Positions 17,434 through 27,097 of a stretch of DNA of 37,775 nucleotides are shown here, piece by piece. Each line of letters starts with the position of its first letter. Position 1 is the first letter of the stretch. This DNA comes from Verrucomicrobiota bacterium (GTDB taxonomy: Bacteria > Verrucomicrobiota > Kiritimatiellia > JAAZAB01). Below the pieces are notes generated by a model. That model ran no database searches, was not told where the DNA came from, and saw only the letters and a list, made by a program, of their open reading frames with translations. A program made the translations under genes and the position numbers. The stretch spans positions 1 to 37,775 of the forward strand of contig JAHIJO010000147.1 in assembly GCA_018898455.1 (NCBI GenBank), in the 5' to 3' direction.

Positions 17434-19524
17434 TCAGGTCTTGAATGGCCGTCCCAAAATAAGACAGGCTGCCCTTTGCGGCTCTAATTCCACCCTTAGA
17501 CAATCCTCTCTAATAGTAACTCTACCACCATAGCTATCTATCAGCGAATACTCAGAGAGACCTAGATCTTCCCGCACCGTCTGGTTGCCCCGGTTGTAGA
17601 GGATAACCACCTGCCCATGCTCTGACTCCAGCCGTCGCACCATAACCGAATCGGCAGGAGCAAGCACAATTCCTTCCCTGTGCAGCAGGTATTGGATCAG
17701 TTCGCGATTGTGCACTTTTGGGGAAAAGAACGTGCCGATGATGTATGCCTTGCCCTTTCCGAAATGGTTGACAACGCCGGCCGGCAGACCGTTCCATCTC
17801 AAGATGACCTCTCCCTGAACGTCTCGGTAGGTTTGAACCGAGTGGGTTGTCTTGACATGTAATCCGTTGTCTCCTTCCAGCATCTCGTCGCTGACGGAGT
17901 AAACATTATCCTCCTTGCAGCCAAAGACTGCATCCAGTTCATACGCGGGACTTGCCATCGTTGCGTTTGAGAGTTCATTGTAAATGGCCGGACAGGCGGC
18001 GCTGATCAATACCCCGCCATGATGGACATAATCGGCCAGTGTCTTTGCATACGTCTCCGACATCATAAGCGGGAATGGTAGAAAAACAATTTTCCGGCCG
18101 CGCAGGTTGCCATTTTCCACCTGCTCGTTCCAGATGAAGTCAACGAAGACATTCCCGTCGAGAAGGCACTCGTACATCCGCTTGGTCAAGTTAATAACGA
18201 GGTCATCGATCCGGGACTGGTGCCCCAGGATGTATCCATCGCGATTGATAGCCATAACCACCTCTGCGCGCGGAGGCTGTCCCGGCTTGATGTACTCCTC
18301 ATGCTGACGCAGGAACCGCGTCAACGCCACTAAGCCCTCAAACCAAGGGAACGGCTCCCCGCGTCGGCTAAGCATGCCAAACCCGTATGATTCCTGGAGA
18401 AGGATTTCTTCGCGGTAGGCCCAGTGAATGAATCCTTTGACTCCGCAGGCAAGGGCCATCAGGTTCCAGTTCTCCAAGTCTTGGACGCGCGGGGGTGTGC
18501 AGCGAAACAGACCATCGCAGTCAAAGGGACGACCGGCTTGCAGTTCCGCAGCCCAGATAGTCTTTCCGTCAGCAGCTCCGCGGGCAGCCTCAAGCATGAA
18601 GCCTGCGAAGTGCAGGTGCTCATTGGGGTGGTCATTGGAAGTGGCGTGCCAGCCGGGATAGATCGACTTGCCGAAGCCGTCCATATCCTTCGCCATCAGG
18701 TAGTCATCGGCCCAGAAGTTGCCCACTGTATATGCAGGAATCGAGCCCGAGGTATGACACATGACCGGGCGTTTCTTGGGGTCGTACTTGCGCACAAGTT
18801 CCCGCTTCCAGGCAGCGATCCTGCCTGAGCGTTCAAGGAGCCATCGCGCGTGTTCTGCGCCAAGTGGAGTTGTTCCGCGATTGCGCGGCGGCTCAATACG
18901 GTCCCATGAACGATAATTGACCATGCATGCTTCATTACATGCATCGATTGTTATGTATTTCTTTTTTAGCCAGTCTCTGAATTCACGCAGGGAATGCTTG
19001 CAAAAGCAGTACATAGCCCCATGATAGCCGCCAGATGGGGAGAAGACGGCCCAGAGACCGGCCTCCTGCCAGACCGACCATCCCTTGATCGCCGGGCTGC
19101 TGCCGAATTCGGCCAGGAAAGCGGAAACGAACTTCTCTGCGGCTCGGCGTGTAATCGGATTGTCCCAACAGGGACCGGGCTTTCCGTCAGCTACCACCGT
19201 ATACGGATTCCCGATCGTGATGCATTTCTCACCTCGGCCATTCACAAGAAAGATGTCGTGATCCTGGCAAAGCCATGCCGGGACGCAGTCCAGCGTAAAG
19301 GTAATGACAACATCCATTCCGATCTGTTCGGCATAGTCAACAATCCTTCTGATTTTGTCGAAATCATAGACACCCTTTTCCGGCTCTTCATAACTCCACG
19401 TCTCCTGAACGCGAATAGTATTAAACCCCTTCTCCTTGAACAGGCCCATATCCTTTTTTAGTTCATCCAAGCTTGGCCCTGGATGGCGGAAGAACTCAAC
19501 ACCATAGATCATTTTTTCTAACAT
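17434..19524 (-). CDS. GH42-like beta-galactosidase-family protein (paralog of 13696-15885)
   Basis: LDELKKDMGLFKEKGFNTIRVQETWSYEEPEKGVYDFDKIRRIVDYAEQIGMDVVITFTLDCVPAWL; IKGWSVWQEAGLW; KTIWAAELQAGRP. Confidence 0.85.
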   Translation of the reverse strand: MLEKMIYGVEFFRHPGPSLDELKKDMGLFKEKGFNTIRVQETWSYEEPEKGVYDFDKIRRIVDYAEQIGMDVVITFTLDCVPAWLCQDHDIFLVNGRGEKCITIGNPYTVVADGKPGPCWDNPITRRAAEKFVSAFLAEFGSSPAIKGWSVWQEAGLWAVFSPSGGYHGAMYCFCKHSLREFRDWLKKKYITIDACNEACMVNYRSWDRIEPPRNRGTTPLGAEHARWLLERSGRIAAWKRELVRKYDPKKRPVMCHTSGSIPAYTVGNFWADDYLMAKDMDGFGKSIYPGWHATSNDHPNEHLHFAGFMLEAARGAADGKTIWAAELQAGRPFDCDGLFRCTPPRVQDLENWNLMALACGVKGFIHWAYREEILLQESYGFGMLSRRGEPFPWFEGLVALTRFLRQHEEYIKPGQPPRAEVVMAINRDGYILGHQSRIDDLVINLTKRMYECLLDGNVFVDFIWNEQVENGNLRGRKIVFLPFPLMMSETYAKTLADYVHHGGVLISAACPAIYNELSNATMASPAYELDAVFGCKEDNVYSVSDEMLEGDNGLHVKTTHSVQTYRDVQGEVILRWNGLPAGVVNHFGKGKAYIIGTFFSPKVHNRELIQYLLHREGIVLAPADSVMVRRLESEHGQVVILYNRGNQTVREDLGLSEYSLIDSYGGRVTIREDCLRVELEPQRAACLILGRPFKT

Positions 19525-19552
19525 GTCTTGCCTCCCTGACTTTTTCCTCCCT

Positions 19553-19580
19553 GGCGGGCGTAACGGTTACCTCCTGCACC
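19553..19580. repeat. 28-bp perfect repeat, copy 2
   Basis: ggcgggcgtaacggttacctcctgcacc; see copy 1. Confidence 0.9.
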
Positions 19581-19663
19581 TTGATGGCTTTGCAAGTTTG
19601 CCCCGCCGCGTTTCCGAAGGCGGGCTTACGACCACCACTGACGACCGGCCGAGCTTGATATGT

Positions 19664-21226
19664 TTAAAAATATCCATGGGTTTCCACGGGTCCGTGAATG
19701 ACGACGCAATCAGCGCGTTCCACTGAAAAGCTTCCGGCGCCAGGGCATTCAACGCGGACAAGATTATCACCGTCTTTGATCTGGGCCGGATTCACTGCGA
19801 AGGCGATGAGGCGCCGGCCATCGGCAAGCTTTTCATTCAAGCGATAATAGCCCGCATCGCTGTCGCACTTCCGGCAACTGACGCCGTTGAATGTCACGTC
19901 ACAATTCTGCCCTGCGCCCGCGATCCGCAGGAAGAGAATCGCTTCTTCGGGGCTCACATTCCCTTCTGCCATTGGCAGGCGGAATTCAACCACACATCCA
20001 TTTGCTTCGGCTGGAAGGTCGAAGGTAATATCTGAGCCGTAGCAATTCTTCTTGGAGCCGGCATTGTATATCTTATTGCGACCGCGCAGGCGCGCGGCAT
20101 CGGACAATTCACACAGGAGTGCCCGCGACGGACCATACCGGGTTGCGCCAATCGCCGCAGGTTGATGATCCGTTGTTTCGTAGAATAAATTTACGCCATC
20201 AATTGTATGATAAAAGAAATTGAAGAAATAAAGGCCATCCGGATTTTCCCGCCAGCGGTTGGCGGCGGAGGCGCGGAAATGCCCCCAGCCGCCGCGCGGT
20301 TCAGCCACGCCGTGGTCGAGTCCGGCGTAGATGGGCAGTTCGGGTGAGCCGAGATCATTGCGGAATCGTGCCAACGGCAGATGCGGCACATCATAGAAAA
20401 AGGCGCTGACGGTGATAAAATCAACCAGCCCTTCCTCGCACCAGGCTTTCGGATCGAGACCAATGGTGTTGCAGATTTCGACCGATGCGGGCAAGCGCAC
20501 GCCGAAGAAGCGCTCCTGTCCGGATTTCCTGGCAGTGTCCTTGACGATGGCGCGGCTCTGCCTGATGAAATCCGTCATGATCGGACAGCAAGCCCTGGCT
20601 TTGTTTGCCGGGAAATATACAGGGAAGCGCATAAAATCCATCTCATGCCCGTCCGGGGCGAAACGTTCGATGCTCTCCCGAAGGAGGTTCAGCTTGTATT
20701 CGCGGACCGCCGCGTGCTCAAAATTGAAGGCGCCTTTGCTGTGCCAATCCTCGATCGCGGCATCCCCCAATTCATATTCAGGGTGATCGAGCCAGAACTC
20801 GCCCTGCGCGTGGGGATATATCTTGTCGCGTTCATTGAAATGCAGGTCATTGACCCGCATACTGGTCATGGCTTCAAGACCCACTTCGCGGCAACGCTCC
20901 ATAACGAGAGATACTATATCTAATCCTTGGGCGGCCAGGTCTGTCACCGCTTGGCCGTATTTTTCGGAATCATCGCCGGGATGAGGCGAGTCGCCCCCCG
21001 CCAAATGTTTGCATCCTTCCATGCTGCCGAGAAAGCGCTCATGGCGGCTATGATAGTACGGCATGGAGGAATTGGTGCATATGAAGAATGTCGTGACCGG
21101 AGTTCCCGCGACCAGATCGACATAATCGCGTACATCATCGCGGGTGATGGGACGCTTCCCATGAGCCCCGTTGGCGAAAATGAATGTCCCGTCATTGTTG
21201 TAGATTATCCTGCGCTTACCACTCAT
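19664..21226 (-). CDS. Hypothetical protein with a TIM-barrel glycoside-hydrolase-like appearance
   Basis: 520-aa ORF: IIYNNDGTFIFANGAHGKRPITRDDVRDYVDLVAGTPVTTFFICTNSS..GHEMDFMRFPVYFP; a C-terminal beta domain is likely. Exact family not recognised. Confidence 0.6.
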   Translation of the reverse strand: MSGKRRIIYNNDGTFIFANGAHGKRPITRDDVRDYVDLVAGTPVTTFFICTNSSMPYYHSRHERFLGSMEGCKHLAGGDSPHPGDDSEKYGQAVTDLAAQGLDIVSLVMERCREVGLEAMTSMRVNDLHFNERDKIYPHAQGEFWLDHPEYELGDAAIEDWHSKGAFNFEHAAVREYKLNLLRESIERFAPDGHEMDFMRFPVYFPANKARACCPIMTDFIRQSRAIVKDTARKSGQERFFGVRLPASVEICNTIGLDPKAWCEEGLVDFITVSAFFYDVPHLPLARFRNDLGSPELPIYAGLDHGVAEPRGGWGHFRASAANRWRENPDGLYFFNFFYHTIDGVNLFYETTDHQPAAIGATRYGPSRALLCELSDAARLRGRNKIYNAGSKKNCYGSDITFDLPAEANGCVVEFRLPMAEGNVSPEEAILFLRIAGAGQNCDVTFNGVSCRKCDSDAGYYRLNEKLADGRRLIAFAVNPAQIKDGDNLVRVECPGAGSFSVERADCVVIHGPVETHGYF

Positions 21227-21318
21227 ATCGCTTTTCTCCTATGCGCGGACGCGTGGTGCCTGAGGTCATCAGTTTCTCTTCCGCTGGCGGTTGGCGATTG
21301 TAATTATTTTCATGCGAT

Positions 21319-22302
21319 TCACACTTTGCTCCATTCATCATAGACGGCTTCACAATTCTCAATGCGGTGATCTTTTCCCCAAAAGCACTGACCCACGATT
21401 CCCGTTCGTTTTCTCTTCAAAAACGCCCCGGCAACGCGACGCACCGCTTCTCTTACTTCCTGGGGCGTGGCGGAGGTGAGCAGCCGCTGCCGATCGATCT
21501 CACCCCAGAAGCAGATCCGCCCGGCAAACTCCTCGGCCAGAGCTTCAATCGGCATGCAGAAGAGCTGCGCATTGATTGCGTTGACGCCGATCTCGATCAG
21601 GTCCGGAATAATATCCCTAATGTATCCATCGGAGTGCATGAGCACATACTTGCCATGTGCGTGGGCCGCATCACAGTAGTCTCTGTAAAGCGGCTTGAAG
21701 AATGTCCGCCACAGGTCAGGAGAAATCAGGAGCGATTGCTGCGCGCCCCAGTCATCCGAGATGTGGACGGCGTCTATGTCAGTTTCAGCCCACATCGCCA
21801 TCTGTTTCAGGAAGTATTCGTGCAGCATGTCGCGAAGCTGATAGATCTCAGGCTCCAGATACGCCAAATCCAGAAAAAGCTGCTCGGAACCACGCAGGTG
21901 CTGCATCCGCTCGAAAGGGTTGGGCATGCTGTCCCACATGGAGATCATGAACTGCTCCGATTCCGCGCAGGCCGGATTCACCGGCGAGAGGTCTGCTCCT
22001 TCAAGAACGCCCCAAGGTGGCCTGAAGTTTTTCAGCCCTTCCCAACCCGCCCGCAACGGAGCATCCTTGACCTCGCCGCAGACGCCGTCTTCGCCTGCCT
22101 CCCAGAGGCATCCCCATATGTCCATACGAGAGCCTTTCTTGTTCTCCTCTCCCCAGCTTTTTCCTGCCGGATAGCGATAGGGCGGCACCGCCACATCGCT
22201 GGGGTATTTCCTTTGCAGTTCCCCCTCGAATCCGTTTTCGATAGGGATCCGGTCCACCTCTTCAAACGTAAGGACTCTTCGGACTCGTTCATTGCTTGTC
22301 AT
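21319..22302 (-). CDS. Uroporphyrinogen decarboxylase (URO-D)-like protein 1
   Basis: MTSNERVRRVLTFEEVDRIPIENGF..GKYVLMHSDGYIRDIIPDLIEIGVNAINAQ. Start overlaps the upstream stop (ATGA). Confidence 0.85.
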   Translation of the reverse strand: MTSNERVRRVLTFEEVDRIPIENGFEGELQRKYPSDVAVPPYRYPAGKSWGEENKKGSRMDIWGCLWEAGEDGVCGEVKDAPLRAGWEGLKNFRPPWGVLEGADLSPVNPACAESEQFMISMWDSMPNPFERMQHLRGSEQLFLDLAYLEPEIYQLRDMLHEYFLKQMAMWAETDIDAVHISDDWGAQQSLLISPDLWRTFFKPLYRDYCDAAHAHGKYVLMHSDGYIRDIIPDLIEIGVNAINAQLFCMPIEALAEEFAGRICFWGEIDRQRLLTSATPQEVREAVRRVAGAFLKRKRTGIVGQCFWGKDHRIENCEAVYDEWSKV

Positions 22303-23408
22303 TGAACAGCTCCCGGTGCAAGCTGATATCCCGGGCAACGCACAAACTGCCAGGGAATCTGCGACAAGGGATGGTCAGTCATCACCTGTGACATGATCGC
22401 CAGAGATAGCATCCGCCACCACGCGGCAAAGGCACTGCCTTCATTTTTGCCTGAATACATCAGCCGGCTCCCATAGAACATATCCTGATTGCAAATGAAC
22501 GCAAAGGCCCCATCCGGCGTTTGATTTTGCAGGACCCAGTCAAACGCGCGGCGCAAGGATGCTTCGATATCCGCCTGACGATACAACGTCTTGAAATACA
22601 ATCGTGTCATAGGATCGATGGCGTCAATGTCCTCACAGCCGCTGGTGTTGGCGTGAATACCGAATCCACCTTGCGGCGTCTGCATCGTCAGCATGAAATC
22701 AATAATCCTTTCCGGGTAGCGGATCGGACGGCAATCATAGTCATATAAAAGGAAAAAATGATAAGCACCCTGATAGGCCTTGTTGCGATCCTCCGGCGTG
22801 ACAAATGCCCTACCCCACAGGCCGGTAGCCGCATCCTGGGCCGCATCCAGCCAGTCGAGAACTATTTCCATGGCACGGCCGGCGGGACGGACATGCTGAA
22901 AATCCCGTGCATATTGGAGCAGTTGTCCCAGGTTCAAGACTTCATTCCCGACAAAATCGATCTTATTCATATCGCGCGCCGCCAACCATTGCCGCAGAAA
23001 TTTTTCATCATAATACGGCTTCAGCACGGCAAACTCGCGCGCGGCCACGGCATCCAGGGCCGTCAGTCCGATAATGGCATGACAGCTCAAATGCCACCAG
23101 CCGCACCATTCCATGTGCGGCGGCACATACCAGGACCCCGGATGCGCGATCGGCGGATCCTTGAAAAATCCGTCGTCATCCTGAAAAGATTGGATATACG
23201 CAATCCATTCCGCCTTTTGCGCCGGCGATTGCCGATCCAAATCGCACAACAAATGCCGCGCCATGGCGGCATAAAGCGAGGCGTACAAAACCGGCTGAGT
23301 CTGACAGGCCGCGTAGCGATAGCGGCCATATCCGCCATCCGGCAGGCGCAAGGATTCAAAGAAAGCCAATATATTAGAACGGAATTCCTGTGCCTCACGC
23401 GAGATCAT
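22299..23408 (-). CDS. Alpha/alpha-toroid (prenyltransferase/terpenoid-cyclase-fold-like) protein
   Basis: Repeated LPDGGYGRYR, FQDDDGFFKDPP, TPQGGFGIHANTSG, QTPDGAFAFICN motifs. Confidence 0.6.
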   Translation of the reverse strand: MISREAQEFRSNILAFFESLRLPDGGYGRYRYAACQTQPVLYASLYAAMARHLLCDLDRQSPAQKAEWIAYIQSFQDDDGFFKDPPIAHPGSWYVPPHMEWCGWWHLSCHAIIGLTALDAVAAREFAVLKPYYDEKFLRQWLAARDMNKIDFVGNEVLNLGQLLQYARDFQHVRPAGRAMEIVLDWLDAAQDAATGLWGRAFVTPEDRNKAYQGAYHFFLLYDYDCRPIRYPERIIDFMLTMQTPQGGFGIHANTSGCEDIDAIDPMTRLYFKTLYRQADIEASLRRAFDWVLQNQTPDGAFAFICNQDMFYGSRLMYSGKNEGSAFAAWWRMLSLAIMSQVMTDHPLSQIPWQFVRCPGYQLAPGAVQ

Positions 23409-24966
23409 GTTTGTATTCCTGATTATGTCGGTATTTTACAGCCACCAGCGCAGCGGAACCGCGGGCAGCCTGCTGGAAGTACCCATGCAGCCAGTCCTCG
23501 GGGTTGAATCCCACGGTGGCGGCTGTATCAAATTCAACGGCAGGATCGCCGGCACGTCCGTCGCTCCAGTCAGCGGCGAGTTCGGCGGCCAGCGTCGCGT
23601 CCCGAAGGGCGATTTCCTTCAAAACCGTACTCGGATCGCGCCCCTCACGTGCCGCCAATACCTCTTCATCCTGCCGCCAGTAAAGGTGGGCCAGGTAAGC
23701 GACGCTCAGGCAGAAGGCCGCGAAATCGGCATAGTTCCGGCGAACGCGGCTTTGAAGCTGATCGAGCTGCGAAAGAATGAACTCGAATGGCGGCGCGAAC
23801 ACGCGGTCGGCCTTGATGGCTTGGCTGAGTTCATCATCGTTGGTCCATGGCACGACGAGCGGGAATGGCGTGGCGCCTTGGCGCGTCGGCGCAAAGTCGT
23901 ACAGGGTGTCGAACACGTCCGCCCAGGCCTGGTCCCACGCGACACCGTAATGGCGCTCGACAAAGCGCGGCAGCGCGGTTTCCCGGGCGCGGGCGCTGCC
24001 CTCGGCCAGCGCCACGGCGGCGTAAGCCAGGCCATCCCACTGCGAACGCTGCACGTACCTCGACGGCACCCAGTTGGTAACGATCACACCCAGGACCCGC
24101 GCATTGTTGGCCGCGCCATACGCATCGGCGTAGGCCTCGATATTGCGCAACTGCGCGCGGCCCGGGCGCGGCCCCCACTTGCACCAGCACAGGGCTGGCC
24201 CGCCAATCATACGGAAACCCTTGTTCAGCCCCAAGGTAAGCCTGGCCGTCACGGGCGCCGCAGTGTCGTCGCCATACTGCCAGTCGTGCAGAATGATGCG
24301 GCGATCAAGGTGATCGAGGATGGCCGGGTCGTGCTGGAGCACCATGTCATCCCAAACGATCATCTCCCGGCCCAATGACTGCACCTTCGCGTGCAACGCG
24401 TTCAGATACACACCCCAGATCTGCGCTCTGGATCGCGTGGCGAGCAGCGTGCGGGAAAATTCCGATCCGCCCCAGTTCGTCTCGTCGCAACCGACATGCA
24501 AATAGCGCGACGGGAACAGTTCAGCCGCCTCGGCATACAGATCGCCCAGCAGTTGCATGGTTTTTGGGTGCAGTGGGACCAGCGCATTCGCCCAGTCCGG
24601 GCCGTCGGCGCCCTTGTCGTTCAGGTCGGCATGCGCGAGGGTCCGCGTGATATACTGCGAGTGACCCAGCGACTCGATTTCCGGGATCAGGTCCACACCG
24701 GCGGCCTGGGCGTATTCCGCCAGATCACGAACCGCCTCCGGCGTCAGCGCGTTTGGATGCGTCAGCAGTTCAGGATGGCGACGAAAGCGCAAGGCGCTTC
24801 CCTGGTCGTCGGTGAGCCGAAAAATGACGACGTTGACCTGCCATGCCGCGCAAAAGTCAATGAACCGCCGGTAGTAGTCCGACGACTCGACCAGCCGGGC
24901 CGCATCGAGCATCAGGCCGCGCAGCGGCAGTGGCTTGGGCAGGGATGGTTTAGTCGCGGATGGCAT
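23395..24966 (-). CDS. GH20-like beta-N-acetylhexosaminidase family protein
   Basis: PLRGLMLDAARLVESSDYYRRFIDFCAAWQVNVVIFRLTDDQG, GVDLIPEIESLGHSQYI, YLHVGCDETNWGG (D-E catalytic pair). Confidence 0.85.
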   Translation of the reverse strand: MPSATKPSLPKPLPLRGLMLDAARLVESSDYYRRFIDFCAAWQVNVVIFRLTDDQGSALRFRRHPELLTHPNALTPEAVRDLAEYAQAAGVDLIPEIESLGHSQYITRTLAHADLNDKGADGPDWANALVPLHPKTMQLLGDLYAEAAELFPSRYLHVGCDETNWGGSEFSRTLLATRSRAQIWGVYLNALHAKVQSLGREMIVWDDMVLQHDPAILDHLDRRIILHDWQYGDDTAAPVTARLTLGLNKGFRMIGGPALCWCKWGPRPGRAQLRNIEAYADAYGAANNARVLGVIVTNWVPSRYVQRSQWDGLAYAAVALAEGSARARETALPRFVERHYGVAWDQAWADVFDTLYDFAPTRQGATPFPLVVPWTNDDELSQAIKADRVFAPPFEFILSQLDQLQSRVRRNYADFAAFCLSVAYLAHLYWRQDEEVLAAREGRDPSTVLKEIALRDATLAAELAADWSDGRAGDPAVEFDTAATVGFNPEDWLHGYFQQAARGSAALVAVKYRHNQEYKHDLA

Positions 24967-25045
24967 ATGTGGGATTCCTTGGTATTATTTCGAACATTCA
25001 CGATGACGATCTTTTAAAGTCATTGAAAGGCTTTTTCGGACAACA

Positions 25046-25960
25046 TCACGGTCGCAATTTCTTTGTTAGTTTCGTATCCAGGCCGGTCAGATCATCCGGG
25101 TACAACGAAACAAGCTTCTTCCCCTCTTGCTGATAAAGCTTCTGCTTCAGCAACATACCGATCTTGTAGTCGGTCGTGTCCAAGCCCCAATACTCAATGT
25201 AAAGGTCGTAGCGTGGCAAGTAGAAATCCGGCCGCACCGCAAATCCCTGGATAATCTGAAATTTATCGTCGTAGCGATACTCAATGCCATGGGCGCTGAG
25301 CCAATCAGCGATCAGCCGCTCGCCTTTTGATTGTACCACGGTGCGGTCAGCGGCGAGAATAGTCTTCTGATTCTGGACCTTCATGTCGAAGTTGCGCCGT
25401 TCAATGAAGACCGCATCGAAGCATTCTCCGCAGTATGCACGCTGAAACTGCCTTTCGGACAATTGGCGTTGCTCCGCCGTGGTGTCGCGCCCGCAGCGTG
25501 AACAAGCGACCGGTCCGCACTTCTGGCGGGATTTCACGGCCGCTTCGATCTGCTCGATGGCGCGCAGTGCCGCGCCCAGTATGTAGTCAGGCACGGCAGG
25601 ATCGTTAGCCGCATCGCGGAGGACAGGCAGCGCCGATTCTTCGCCGATCTTGCCAAGCGCCAATAGGGCGTATTGCCGCACCTGCGGGTGTGTATCGCGG
25701 GCGAGTTCGCACAGGCTGGGCACCGCCGCACGGATACCTTCGCTCGTGGACAGCTTGCCCAAGGCCGAGGCGGCGGCACGACGAACCGCCGGCTGCGCGT
25801 GCCGGCAGAACCGTAGCAGTTCTGGAATCGCGCCGACCTCGCCGGCTTCGCCCAACTCAACCGTGCGGCGCCGCACCTGCTCGGCCTCGGCTTGGAGCTG
25901 TTTTCGATTCACGGACATTTCTCCTTCGCAATCTGTGACTGGACTCGCTTTGTTCGTCAC
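25046..25960 (-). CDS. HEAT-repeat + zinc-ribbon + PD-(D/E)XK-like nuclease-domain fusion
   Basis: HEAT-like repeats (AIPELLRFCRHAQPAVRRAAASALGKL; AVPSLCELARDTHPQVRQYALLALGKIG), CSRCG..YCGECF zinc-binding cysteines, then SKGERLIADWLSAHGIEYRYDDKFQ..VRPDFYLPRYDLYIEYWGL. Confidence 0.75.
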   Translation of the reverse strand: MTNKASPVTDCEGEMSVNRKQLQAEAEQVRRRTVELGEAGEVGAIPELLRFCRHAQPAVRRAAASALGKLSTSEGIRAAVPSLCELARDTHPQVRQYALLALGKIGEESALPVLRDAANDPAVPDYILGAALRAIEQIEAAVKSRQKCGPVACSRCGRDTTAEQRQLSERQFQRAYCGECFDAVFIERRNFDMKVQNQKTILAADRTVVQSKGERLIADWLSAHGIEYRYDDKFQIIQGFAVRPDFYLPRYDLYIEYWGLDTTDYKIGMLLKQKLYQQEGKKLVSLYPDDLTGLDTKLTKKLRP

Positions 25961-26008
25961 GTCCGATGTCCCTGCCTGGTTACGAGACGAATGCAGGGAG
26001 TCAAGTTG

Positions 26009-27097
26009 TCAGAAGCCAGGATTCCTCAATTCGCCGACCGCATCCACCATAGCCTTGAAATTTTCCGGCTTGACCGGCGGATTGATTTCGCTGGATGAAG
26101 CCACAAACATGCCGCCAGTCTCCAGGGCATTTGTCTCACGAATGTGACGATGCACTTCGACCCTGACCTGCGCCGGCGTCCCGCGCTCCAGCAAATCCAC
26201 GCCATCCACGCCGCCCGCCCAGACCATCTCCGGCCAGGCGTTCTTCAGTTCCACGATGTCCATGCCGCAGTTCGGTTCGAGGCAGTAGAACCCGTCCACG
26301 CCGCAGGCTTTAAGGTTGGGAATGACCTTTTTCCAGTTGCCGTCGCTGTGATAGAGCGCCTTGACACCGTGTTCGTGCCAAGCATCCGCCAGCTTCTTCA
26401 CATACGGAAAGTGAAACTTGTGCAGGAACGCCGGCGGAAAAATCGGACCTTGCTTGGTGGCGAAATCTTCTGGGATGAGGATGACCGGTGAGAGGGCCGG
26501 ATCAGCTACGGCATGGATCCTACGCAGTTCGCACGCGACCGAGGCCTCTAGATACGCCTTGAGCACGTCGGGATACTCGACTTGGAAGAAGGTGAAGATC
26601 TCCAGCCCCATGCTGTCGAATGCGCCGCAGAAGCCGGTCCCGGAGTAATTGAGAATCACGGTATCGCCGATCTTCACCTGCAACTCCGTTATGTCCCGCC
26701 GGTAGTCGGCCCGGGCCGTTTCGCGGTCAAAATGGGCAGCCTGCATGTCCGCAGCACGGCGCCGCAACCAAGCCGCGGCACCGTGCTCATCGGAGAACGG
26801 CCGGCTGACGCGCCAGCTCGTCCAGTTGTCATGCTGGGTGACGAATCCGTCGGGCGAAGTCACGCGTGTGGTCCCGCGCGGCGCCACCGGCGGCATGACC
26901 AGGTCGCAGGTCTGACGGATGACGGCGCAGATATCGTCCACGGTGTAGTCGAAGCCGTCTATGGGCTTGCCGGTCCAGTCGGCGATCACCCGCGGATTGT
27001 AGCTGAGCTGTTCCAGGATGGCGCAGCGATCCACGGGCTGGTGGTTCAGCGTGGCTTCAACTCGCTCACGCTTGCTCCTGCTGAATCGAGTAGTCAT
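26009..27097 (-). CDS. URO-D-like protein 2
   Basis: MTTRFSRSKRERVEATLNHQPVDRCAILEQ..ALYHSDGNWKKVIPNLKACGVDGFYCLEPNCGMDIVELK. Start overlaps the upstream stop (ATGA at 27094-27097). Confidence 0.87.
   Translation of the reverse strand: MTTRFSRSKRERVEATLNHQPVDRCAILEQLSYNPRVIADWTGKPIDGFDYTVDDICAVIRQTCDLVMPPVAPRGTTRVTSPDGFVTQHDNWTSWRVSRPFSDEHGAAAWLRRRAADMQAAHFDRETARADYRRDITELQVKIGDTVILNYSGTGFCGAFDSMGLEIFTFFQVEYPDVLKAYLEASVACELRRIHAVADPALSPVILIPEDFATKQGPIFPPAFLHKFHFPYVKKLADAWHEHGVKALYHSDGNWKKVIPNLKACGVDGFYCLEPNCGMDIVELKNAWPEMVWAGGVDGVDLLERGTPAQVRVEVHRHIRETNALETGGMFVASSSEINPPVKPENFKAMVDAVGELRNPGF

Noticed and set aside
23407-24378. Plus-strand 323-aa ORF antisense to GH20
   Set aside because: No domain-like sequence; the GH20 catalytic D-E motif is on the minus strand.
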